From assembly GCF_037975245.1 (NCBI RefSeq), contig NC_092566.1, positions 15,307,501 through 15,325,000 of the forward strand: DNA of 17,500 bases, given 5' to 3'. A program made the position numbers and the translations under genes. Position 1 is the first letter of the stretch. Every line of letters begins with the position of its first letter. Shown here piece after piece: positions 9,951 through 17,500 of the stretch. This DNA is from Apostichopus japonicus (lineage: Eukaryota > Echinodermata > Holothuroidea > Aspidochirotida > Stichopodidae). Under the pieces are notes generated by a model. It made no database searches and had not been told where the DNA came from. It was given only the letters and a program-made list of their open reading frames with translations.

Positions 9951-10936
9951 AATAGCCAGCATATAGTTGCATTTTGAAGCGAACCAATTTCCTTCATTTA
10001 CCAAATTAATCACCTTTTCTGTGATGTAAAAGTGCAAAGATTGTATATAGTTTACAAGCAAGATCTTGTATGAGCTGCATTTGGGAAGTATTTGGTATAA
10101 AAACTTCATCATACACTTTAAATATTTTAAGGATTTGAACCTAGAACAACTTCAAGTCTTGTAACGATAATCATGAAAAAAAAACGACATTTACTTCTAA
10201 ATGTCGCTTTTTAGCCATTCTTACGCAAACTAAATATTGTTACTTACTCCATTTACTTATAGACTCAATATAATGATTGAAGGTTCAAACAATAACATGT
10301 ACCGTTTGAAATTGTTCATTTCTATTGATTTCGTCCCCCAAAGGGAGCAATAATTGTTGTGCTGTTTCTTGCGACATCTCGTGCAAGACTTCGCCACCAA
10401 AGATGTTCCAAAACTCCATATTTCTGCTCTGACCGATGTCAACATTTCTAATTGCTCGGTAACAATTTTTTATCATCCTGTTTGTACAGTGTTTGATTTT
10501 CTGATTACAATTTTAGTGGAGTCATGATTGACCTTATTCTTAAATGGCTATGCTAAAAGTCACACATATACGTCATAAGGGTACTACCCATTGGTTATTC
10601 ATTTGCCTCTGTTACCGTCGGTGTAACGGTAGGTTAAGTGGTTTTGAACATTGGAAAAAATTACATACGACCTGGGAAGAATAAGACCAATACTGCGGGT
10701 GTACACTCCCCCCCCCCCCCTTCTCCTCCCTTTCGACCTCACACAAAGTATTTTATAAACACAATCATAATTTGTGGTCTTAATATACCTCAAAATGCAC
10801 CATTTGAAGTCTAAACTTTTATTTTTCTACCCTTCCTTAAAGGTTCCATGCCCCAACGTGCATCAGTCGGAGGGGCATGGGGGGGGGTAGATGATAATTT
10901 GGACACCACCTTTGAAGTACTGTGCACGTCACTTCG
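9951..10936 (+). repeat. Direct repeat copy 2
   Basis: A near-identical copy of 1-981 in the same orientation, offset by 9950 bases at its left end. From 10666 onward it is also the outer left arm of the inverted-repeat element and continues into it past 10936, where copy 1 diverges. A poly-C run near 10708-10719 matches that of copy 1. The left boundary cannot be set, because copy 1 starts at the window edge. Confidence 0.9.
10285..10461 (-). pseudogene. Possible coding-exon remnant carried in the direct repeat
   Basis: On the minus strand, after an AG at about 10460, a frame runs NVDIGQSRNMEFWNIFGGEV and on through QETAQ, LGDEINRNEQ and FQTVHVIV to a stop at 10285. It is balanced and protein-like, unlike the surrounding AT-rich frames. 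Copy 1 has the same frame, but a TAG replaces the CAG codon after DIG (near 466-468). The other differences between copies in the central part are mixed synonymous and conservative. I do not recognise the family. It could be a captured exon of a host or transposon gene. Confidence 0.25.
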
Positions 10937-11290
10937 ATACACCCTCCACACCGCCCATTTCCCTCCCTCCCTCTCTACATTTACACACGGAACAGCCAAT
11001 GCGTGGAAAGGAATGTTAAAATAAAATCCATTCAACAATAAAAAAATTATATAAGCATAAGGTTGCATTGTTACAAACTAAGACTTCATTGTCGTGTCCG
11101 TTTCACTAGTTCGACTATCTGCTAGACTGGAATTCGTCTTTTTTTTGCGTCGCCTGGGACAGTGACGTGCACAGGATTTCAAAGGTTAGGGTTGGGGGGA
11201 GGGTGGGTGATTACAGATTTCCCCGACTGAGTAAGGTAGGGGGATTGACCTTAATGAACGAGGATTTATAGGATACTAAATCCAACTAAA

Positions 11291-11857
11291 TCACGTGACA
11301 TCGTGTTTTTTTCGCTAAGAAATCAAGCCAGTCATTTTTACGCAAACAAACCTTTTCTCTGTCGATGTTAAAGTTGATCAGTATTGACCTCAAATATGCT
11401 AGTAAGTCATATAATCAAGGCCACTCATGCTTTAACTTCAAAAGGCATTTCGCTGCCAATCTTCAAATTTGTTATTTCTTGCCTCATTGAGACCATTTGT
11501 TGTCTCATTTAACACTTATATTACGTCTGGAAAAAAAAAACGTGGAGATTAAAACCGACATTTATATTACAGATGTATAAACTTTAAGATTTTGTTAATT
11601 TTTAGTAGTTTAGGGCAAAATACTGATAAGGTTTAGTGAATTAGTTTACTGAATTTTCCTCTGTTAGTTATATGACTCTTGGACCAAATATGAAGATGGT
11701 TTGGCCAAACTGTGATGTGCACTTTGAACAAAGGTCTATGAATTACGTTATGCTTCCCTTCAATACTGATCAACTTCAACCTTGACAGAGAAAAAGTTTG
11801 TTTGCGCCAGAACGACTGGCTTCATATCTTAGCGAAAAACACACGATGTCACGTGAA
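11291..11857. mobile_element. Nested palindromic element, 567 bp with about 97-bp inverted ends
   Basis: 11291-11387 and 11761-11857 are imperfect reverse complements of each other. Both start TCACGTGACATCGTG from outside and continue through TTTTTCGCTAAGA, AAGCCAGTC, GCAAACAAAC and TTGATCAGTATTGA. The 373-bp interior shows no gene. It lies just inside the left arm of the larger element and is either nested in it or an inner layer of it. Flanking bases do not show an obvious target duplication. Confidence 0.7.
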
Positions 11858-13035
11858 CTCTTGTACTCCCAAATTAATGAATGATACAAAGGTCTCTCTT
11901 TCTCTTAACTTTGGTGTGAGTTTTTTTCAACTCGTTTCATAAGTCGTAACCACTATCACAATACAAGATATTTATTACCCTCCTTCCTGACAGATGTACT
12001 GTATCCTTGTTATTGACCCCCCCCCCCCTCTCCGTCCCGTTTCATCACTGTAACTCGAATATATTCATTATCCTCTTGTGCAAACGTGTCGCTACTCTCG
12101 CGATGGGACTAACAAAATGTTTGAACTTGTTTAGAAGTCCTTTCTTGGAACAAATCATTCATCCAAACAGTTTTTAAAATATTTCATTAACGGGAATAAG
12201 GAAGTCTGACCATGCACATTTTACCACTTTATTAGCGCGCAAGCAAATCAAAGAGTTTCTCAGCTGTAACTTCAAAATCGAGTAAGTAGGGGAGGGGGGG
12301 GGGGGGCTTGTACATGTGTTTGAAGATTAGATAATGGTTTCTGGTCTTTTACATTGCACATATTTTTTCCGGTAATAATGGATGGGAAGTTTGGTTGTTG
12401 ATATATATATATATTGTGATGCCGTTGGTCATGATATATGTCGCCCTCTATTTGTCGTCGGCTACATTACGTCATAATTACAGGTCACGTGATGTCTGCT
12501 CACCAGCTCATCTGAAGCAGTCCTCAGGACTTGTGACCAGTCTTCGCTCCCGATCTGAATCGCCGTTGGTTCGGTAGTAGCCCTGGCTCCGACCCTTGTG
12601 GTCGTACTTGTATCTGTCTTGTATTCGTCTTTTCTTTTGTACGTATCGTTATAGGACTCTACTTCGATATTGAGACCTCGTTTGTGACCATTATCGTTAA
12701 GTGCATGTGTTCTACCTATCATTGAGGGCTTCGTGCCGATGTATTGTTTGTACCGTGGCTGGTTATAGTAATAGATTGCGAAATCTACACAGCGCTTGTT
12801 CTTTACTCGTTTATCTATGTGTTATATCTTTTGCATGTAATAGCGAGATTTAAGGCTCGTCGTTACTAACATACAACCATCCAAGCCGCATTTGTTTCCA
12901 TACCACCACCAGTCCTCAGCAGGGAATATTTGGACGCACCAGAATCTTAGACTGAGTTAGCGTTACAATATATAAATCTACAATATAATAATATATGTTT
13001 TAAGGAACAGAGATGTATCTAAGAAATTAGACCGT
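11858..13035. other. Interior of the inverted-repeat element, no clear gene
   Basis: Contains poly-C near 12008-12017, poly-G near 12294-12306, and a short (AT)n at 12402-12415. A minus-strand frame at 12462-12722 (86 codons) has a balanced, hydrophilic composition. It includes TTEPTAIQIGSEDWSQVLRT, which looks like retroelement tail sequence, but I cannot assign it. The plus strand over 12509-12535 has a hairpin GTCCTCAGGAC. Confidence 0.4.
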
Positions 13036-13275
13036 GGATTAAGTATCATATAAATCCTCGTTCATTAAGGTTAATCCCCTACCTAACTCAGTCGGGGAAA
13101 TCTGTAATCACCCACCCTCCCCCAACCGCAACCTTTGAAATCCTGTGCAAGTCACTGTCCCCGGTGATGCAAAACAGACGAGTTCCAGTCTAGCAGATAG
13201 TCGAACTAGTGAAACGGACATGACAATGAATTTTTAGTTTGTAACAATGCAACCTTATGCATATATATATATTTC

Positions 13276-13891
13276 TATTGTTGAATGGATTTTATTTTAC
13301 CATTCCTTTCCACGCATTGGCTGTTCCGTGTGTAAATACAGAAAGGTAGGGAGGGAAATGGGCGGTGTGGAGGGTGTATCGAAGTGACGTGCACAGTACT
13401 TCAAAGGTGGTGTCCAAATTATTATCTACCCCCAACCACCCCCCCCCCCGCCCCTCCGACTGATGCACGTTGGGGCATGGAACCTCTAAGGAAGGGTAGA
13501 AAAATAAAAGTTTAGACTTCAAATGGTGCATTTTGAGGTATATTAAGACCACAAATTATGATTGTGTTTATAAAATACTTTTTATTGTTGAATGGATTTT
13601 ATTTTACCATTCCTTTCCACGCATTGACTGTCCAGTGTGTAAATACAGATAGTGAGGGAGTGCAATGTGGCGGTGTGGAGGGGGTGGGGGTGCATCGAAG
13701 TGGCGTTCACAGTACTTCGAAGGTGGTGGCCAAATTATAATATCACCCCCGCCCCCCGACCCCTTACGACTGATTTACGTTGGGGCATGGAACCTTTAAG
13801 GAAGGGTAACATAATAAAAGTTTAGACTTCAAATGGTGCATTTTGAGGTATATTAAGACCACAAATTATGATTGTGCTTATAAAATACTTT
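13276..13891. repeat. Tandem duplication of a 307-bp unit in the right arm
   Basis: TATTGTTGAATGGATTTTAT and the following sequence occur at 13276 and again at 13583, a period of 307 bp. The second unit ends around 13891 after TTATAAAATACTT. The units differ at many positions, so the duplication is not recent. The left arm has only one such unit. Confidence 0.8.
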
Positions 13892-13958
13892 GTGTGAGGT
13901 CGAAAGGGAGGGGAGGGGTGTACACCCGTAGTTTTGGTCTTATTCTTCCCAGGTCGTA

Positions 13959-14364
13959 CGGCCCTATGAACCCCCCCCCCCTCGTTGCACAAGCCCCTGG
14001 GGCGGCGATGCCGTCAAGAACAAAAGAACAGTGAGTAATTCTAAGAATCAGAAAATATGCCTTTAAGACTGCATATTTTATATGGAAGCAAAACAAAACA
14101 ATAAGAAACAACAATTCTTCGAAATAGGACACATAAAGTATTTCATGTTGAATTTGATATATTCATTGGACAAAAACAAGAGATCGTACCTCTATTTTAT
14201 AATGTATCATATCAAATCAATCCAGCACTATACTAACTATTAAGACACAAGGAAAAAATGAACTAACTACAGTGAGTACAGCGCACGTTTTGTATTGTCT
14301 GTAGCTCAGTGGTACGACCCGCAGTCTCGAAATCAATTACATTTCTCCTTTTCCTTGTGATGAT
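13959..14364. other. Spacer between the inverted-repeat element and gene B, with a tRNA A-box-like site
   Basis: Begins with a poly-C run (13971-13981). At 14302-14312 the plus strand reads TAGCTCAGTGG, a perfect match to the tRNA A box, in the context GTCTGTAGCTCAGTGGTACG. TCTCGAAATC follows at about 14325, but the spacing is far too short for a B box. It is probably a truncated tRNA-derived SINE head. The remainder is AT-rich with no gene. Confidence 0.4.
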
Positions 14365-14369
14365 TTATT
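14364..14369 (-). promoter_or_regulatory. AATAAA overlapping the gene B stop codon
   Basis: The end of the gene B frame, GGT AAA TAA ATC, contains AATAAA across the stop. If used, it would give an extremely short 3' UTR. I see no other canonical hexamer in the next 150 bp on the minus strand, so either this or a variant signal is used. Confidence 0.3.
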
Positions 14370-14771
14370 TACCAATGTAATGATCTATGGCAGCGTGGGC
14401 TGCATGGTTCGCCACAGAGTGCCACCAGCCTTTCTCTTCTGGGGTTAGTTCGTCAAATCCCTCTGGTTCGGCATCCCCTTCCTCCGCCAAATCTCTCTCT
14501 TTTAAGTGACTTGTAAGGTGTTGAGCAACATGTTTACCAACATGTGAGGCAAAGCCCTTCCAGTCAAACCTCTCCTCTGGATTCAACGCAGCCATTTTCT
14601 CTTCTAAGTCATCAAGCAAAGCATCTTCGTCCTCCCCATCGTCTCCAGCGAAGTCCCTCTTTCCTGGCTCATTTGCTGCTGGTTTACCATGCAGGAAACG
14701 ATGAAACAGATTCTTCAAAAATCCTCGGCGAACGAGGGCATCGTCGAAAGTTTCGTCCTCCATCGGGGCAG
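14365..14771 (-). CDS. Gene B exon 2: holothuroidin-like antimicrobial peptide precursor (5' exon not in window)
   Basis: The acceptor TTATTACAG lies at 14772-14780 and the exon starts at 14771 in phase 1. The split codon G|CT gives Ala, then APMEDE, exactly like gene A. The exon encodes 134 full residues. Numbered from the internal Met, they are: an acidic propiece, Arg12-Arg13, and the amphipathic GFLKNLFHRFLHGK (14-27). A Gly-Lys-Arg follows at 34-36, a classic amidation and cleavage signal. Then come an acidic spacer, LNPEERFDW (60-68), the helix SHVGKHVAQHLTSH (73-86), an acidic linker, and LTPEEKGWW (106-114). The C terminus is ANHAAHAAIDHYIGK, ending Gly-Lys-stop. That tail follows the holothuroidin pattern A-x-H-x-x-H-x-A-hydrophobic-D-H-hydrophobic-hydrophobic. 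This supports the family and the sea cucumber origin. It was not confirmed by search. The frame's internal Met is probably not the true start, since a signal exon is expected upstream. Confidence 0.75.
14368..14586 (-). repeat. Internal module repeat within gene B (LxPEE(R/K)-W-helix, two copies)
   Basis: Module 1 (14500-14586) starts LNPEERFDW and continues into a helix with SHVGKHVAQH. Module 2 (14368-14448) starts LTPEEKGWW and continues into NHAAHAAIDHYI. Both have Leu-x-Pro-Glu-Glu-basic, an aromatic turn with Trp, then a helix with His every three to four residues. The linker between them is Asp/Glu-rich, which could neutralise the basic/His helices before cleavage. Confidence 0.65.
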
Positions 14772-15258
14772 CTGTAATAATAAATATCGTATAATGTGTG
14801 GTTAGATCGAATTATTTTTAATTCAGCGCGCCAATGAGAAAATAGTTTGCTGGAAAATGTAAAGCATATATAGGTTTATGTCGGTATCTGGAGTATTAAT
14901 GTGGCGGCTTGTAAATACCCCCCCCCCTCCAAAAAAATAGTATACAAGGCTCAATAACGTCATGTGCGGGTTGTACAAGTCTGTGTGGTGTGTGGGGGAG
15001 GGGGTTGGTGTCGACGAGGGGGCTCCAGGAGATTTGGTGATGATGAGGGATAAAAGGGGACATGCAAGGCTAGGTGGAATAGGGTGGGGGACAATGGAAG
15101 ATCGAGAGAAACAGTGAAGGCAAAGGGGCGAGGTTGGATGAAAGTGGGAGGGGTGGGACATCGACAAAGAGGGGAGAAGCAAAGGAAAGAGAGACGAGAG
15201 GTTGAAAGAGGGGGAGGTGAAGAGAGAGTACACTTTAGCGTTTAATAAAAACCATTAT
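14772..15258. other. Probable gene B intron, purine-rich
   Basis: Starts just upstream of the gene B acceptor. It holds a poly-C run (14919-14928) and a strongly purine-rich plus strand at about 14985-15235 (GGGGGAGG, GAGAGAG types). I scanned the minus-strand ATGs for a signal-peptide exon ending in phase 1 and found none. The 136-codon minus-strand frame here is a low-complexity Ser/Pro/Leu shadow of the purine tract. Confidence 0.5.
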
Positions 15259-15774
15259 CAGGGATGTGCCCAGGACTTCCTGAGTGCCGGGTATACTGAT
15301 CGCCGTCCTGTAGGAGGGGTCTAAGGGGGAGGGTGTGTCCCCCTCCCCTTTGAGAAATTTTTCGGTTTTTGAAGGTGCTCAGATGCCAAATGCTGGCACT
15401 TGTGTAGCTTGTTAAGCACATACACAAGTTCTATATAGTTTTGCTAACAATTTACATTTTTTAATTTTTATTAGTGAAATATATTACGTACCTGGTAAAA
15501 GTTATGGTACAGTTTGTTTCAAAGAGATTTTACAAGGGACCGATTGAGAGCCGTAAGTAATGTTTCTCGCATGGGTAACTGATGCATTTTTGGTCTGTAT
15601 GACTTTGGCATATAGGCTAGGTCCAATTTATGTTAAATATATTGTTAGGAATGTCGGGATTTTAGATGAAAATAGTGCTGGGCGGGATCAACGATTTTTT
15701 TAAGACAGTGCTGGGTGGTAATTTTTAGTGCTGGGCGGGGCCGCCCAGTGCCGCCCAGCGTAGGCACATCCCTA
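15259..15774. mobile_element. MITE-like element, about 516 bp, with AGGGATGTGCC ends
   Basis: The left end reads CAGGGATGTGCCCAGGAC. The reverse complement of the right end reads TAGGGATGTGCCTACGC, giving an 11-bp core inverted repeat followed by weaker similarity. CATTAT flanks both sides (15253-15258 and 15775-15780) as a probable target duplication. The right part has three tandem-like AGTGCTGGG(C/T)GG blocks (about 15675-15742), and its inner side is GC-rich. No transposase frame is seen. Confidence 0.65.
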
Positions 15775-16440
15775 CATTATGTTTGTTAGTTTGCTATGCA
15801 CTATACTTGGAGTGTTCTCTTCCTCTAGAAAGGAGAAACTAGCACAATCAAGGATGTCCATTCCAACTAACATACATATACATACGTCCACACACACACA
15901 CGCACTAACATATATGGTAATACTTGCTAAGGAGAAACAGTTAATAACATGAATCCATATACACGGAAATGTGCCCAAACCGTATTTTCCTATACCACAA
16001 TACCAAAATATTGCGGTATATGATAATTACGAGTTTACGATACTCAATGACCAGTTAGTGAAGCAATGGTTGGGTCAATGTTAACCTTACCTCGACATGA
16101 GTGAAGTTGTAAGAGAAATATCAAACGGGTATGCCAGATAGTACAGGCATAGTGGAAATCTTCTTTACTGACTTAATACATTTTTCCATATTTTCCAATA
16201 CTGAAATCAATGAGAATGCAGTTCATTATCTCGAGAAAGGGACGTTTCAAGTGATGCGGTATTATTTAAGAGGATATTTATTTTTATAATTTTTCCAATG
16301 TTCAAAACCACTTAACCCAACGTTAAAACCCCTTAACAATAGAGTTTTTTCGGGGGACGTGATGATTCTCTTTCAACTGATTTATAAGGACTTGGTATTC
16401 CTTCGCTTAAGTCTTCAATCAGAATGTAAAACAGGTGCAT
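15775..16440. other. AT-rich stretch with no gene
   Basis: Contains a short (CA)n (15890-15902), an imperfect inverted repeat around TACCACAATACC and ATTGCGGTA (about 15995-16019), and a 39-bp fragment at 16288-16326 described separately. No coding frame is supported, and no candidate signal exon for gene B was seen. Confidence 0.5.
16288..16326 (-). repeat. Short inverted fragment of the direct-repeat family
   Basis: The reverse complement contains GGTTAAGTGGTTTTGAACATTGGAAAAA-type sequence, split here as GTTAAGTGGTTTT and GAACATTGGAAAA. This is the sequence found in both direct-repeat copies immediately outside the inverted-repeat arm (about 677-705 and 10632-10660). It is in the orientation expected for an outer extension of the right arm, about 2.3 kb beyond the current right-arm end. 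Confidence 0.6.
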
Positions 16441-16590
16441 CAGGCGCGTATCCAGGATTTTCTAACCCGGGGGGCGCGAATTACTATCTAAGCGGAGCGC
16501 CACCATCGGTTGGCGCGGAGCGTACAAGAAAATTTCTGGTTTTGATACCCCCCAGATCACCGGAAATGGCACTTCTCGGGCTTGAAAATG
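16441..16590. mobile_element. Partial copy of the 1860-2165 MITE family
   Basis: Starts CAGGCGCGTATCCAGGATTT, matching the left TIR at 1860. It then shares ACTATCTAAGCG, GCGCCACCAT, GGTTGGCGCG, AGCGTACAAGA and GGAAATGGCACTTC in the same order. Similarity fades after about 16590, and no right terminal repeat (CTGGCTACGCGCCTG) is found. It is therefore 3'-truncated or diverged. Confidence 0.7.
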
Positions 16591-17500
16591 ACCAACCAGA
16601 TGAACACTTTTGCCTGAGAACCAAGTATTTCAAAAAAAGTTTTTTTTTTCCATCCATAACCTTTTTGGAGATTGTCACCAGTTACACATCATGTTCGACC
16701 TCATTGCATGTCCTATGGATCATTGCTTTTGTAGGTGATTCTACGATATCCACAATATCCGAAAACCCACTTTTGAAGGTTTTAAGCCCATTATTTGTTG
16801 AGAATTTAAAATTCACATTTCTCGTGAATAAAAATCACTTCAAAACATACCCATAATGTTGCACAAAATTCAATATATGGACAACTAATATAGAAAAAAA
16901 AACACTTCAACCCCTAATAGACAGGTCAAAATTGCACGAGTAGAGGAAAGTATGATGAAGAATGTTGGTGAGGAAATTTTGGAAAATTCCGACACAGTTA
17001 ATTTATTGGTGTAGAAATATTAAAATCTCTTATAATGGCTATTATAAAACTTGGTTGAAGGAAATGAAAAATAGCAAATATTTCCGATATCAGGTATATC
17101 GAAACCGAACACTACACACATAGGCGTAGGTCCCGTAGGAGGCGGGGGCTGCAGCCCCCCCCCCCCCCCCGCAACCAAATATTTTCCCATTATTTCGGGC
17201 ACCTACTGAAAGAAAAATAAATAGCAATGAATAGCTTAAAAATGATCTCCTTTGTAATTAAAATAAAGTTCTAAGCTTGGCCGACATTACTACTGTAAAA
17301 GAGTGTTTTGACATAAATGGATCTGTATGCTTTTTCTCCATCTACATAAGACATTTCGTTGTTTACATTAACATCCGGCGGTATACTGTGCAACTTTCAC
17401 GGACCGTGCGGTACACGATGCCATGCAATGTAATGGCCGATGCTTGCTTATATGATATTGGCATCGATATGTTGGACGCGCTTTGGCTTTGACTACACAC
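16591..17500. other. Right-hand end of window, no gene seen
   Basis: AT-rich. The one notable stretch is about 17120-17171, where TAGGCGTAGG...GGCGGGGGCTGCAGC is followed by a long poly-C run. It resembles a high-copy short repeat end, but no partner terminus is seen. No supported coding frame. If gene B has an intron as long as gene A's, this is still inside it. Confidence 0.45.

Larger units (their letters stand above)
10666..13958. mobile_element. Large inverted-repeat (foldback-type) element, about 3.3 kb
   Basis: The left arm (10666-11285) is matched in reverse complement by the right arm (13036-13958). Both arms start from outside with TACGACCTGGGAAGAATAAG. Shared blocks inward include CAAAATGCACCATTTGAAGT, TCCATGCCCCAACGT, CACTAGTTCGACTATCTGCT and AATGAACGAGGATTTATA. 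The right arm is longer because a 307-bp segment is tandemly duplicated. About 1.75 kb lies between the arms. No transposase frame is evident, so this looks non-autonomous. Poly-C/poly-G runs are present in both arms. No clear target duplication was found at 10666/13958, and the true termini may lie further out. Confidence 0.75.

Noticed and set aside
12505-12540. Hammerhead-like CTGAAGCAGTCCTCAGGAC
   Set aside because: The hairpin resembles stem II, but the core reads CUGAAGC instead of CUGANGA and no GAAA follows.
12462-12722. 86-codon minus-strand frame with EDWSQVLRT, possibly the end of a Penelope-like protein
   Set aside because: The resemblance is from memory and weak. No GIY-YIG or RT motifs are found upstream.
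14823-15233. 136-codon Ser/Pro/Leu-rich minus-strand frame starting MYSLF
   Set aside because: It is the shadow of a purine-rich tract, with no signal-peptide or phase-1 donor arrangement fitting gene B.
16080-16125. Possible gene B exon 1 ending ATGTCGAG|GTAAGG
   Set aside because: There is a good donor sequence, but the phase-1 frame through it has no Met and no hydrophobic signal core.

Overview
The window is eukaryotic, almost certainly from an echinoderm and most likely a sea cucumber (Holothuroidea). It is AT-rich, gene-poor and intron-rich, with long pure trinucleotide microsatellites, many poly-G/poly-C tracts, and non-autonomous transposons. The taxon call rests on two related genes whose product resembles the holothuroidin antimicrobial peptides known from Holothuria. 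No bacterial-type genes, rRNA, intact tRNA or CRISPR array is visible.

The only convincing host genes lie on the minus strand. Gene A is complete in two coding exons. A TATA-box promoter (8089-8096) precedes a signal-peptide exon (7934-7994), a phase-1 intron of about 5.1 kb, and a 3' exon (2388-2785) with a poly-A signal at 2227-2232. It predicts a 152-residue secreted precursor. Gene B is represented by the homologous 3' exon (14365-14771), also with a phase-1 acceptor. No matching signal exon is seen up to 17500, so it probably lies beyond the window edge. Both precursors have an acidic propiece, an Arg-Arg site, a Phe/His-rich peptide, an acidic spacer, and two copies of an 'LxPEE(R/K)-W-helix' module. 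Both end in Gly-Arg or Gly-Lys, a C-terminal amidation signal. They look like secreted precursors that are cut into several small peptides.

The rest is mostly repeats. 1-981 and 9951-10936 are two direct copies of one sequence that bracket gene A. 1860-2165 is an intact hAT-like MITE with a perfect 8-bp target duplication, and a partial relative starts at 16441. 3404-4262 is a decayed CR1/L2-like LINE 3' end (minus strand) followed by a 207-bp (TTA)n tail. 5603-5647 folds as a minimal type I hammerhead ribozyme, as found in Penelope-like elements. 10666-13958 is a large inverted-repeat (foldback) element with a smaller palindrome nested inside it. 15259-15774 is a second MITE-like element. 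9366-9545 is an (ATG)n microsatellite. The two precursor genes appear to be a tandem duplication in a transposon-rich locus, with the longest intron serving as a landing site for LINE, hammerhead and tRNA-like sequences.
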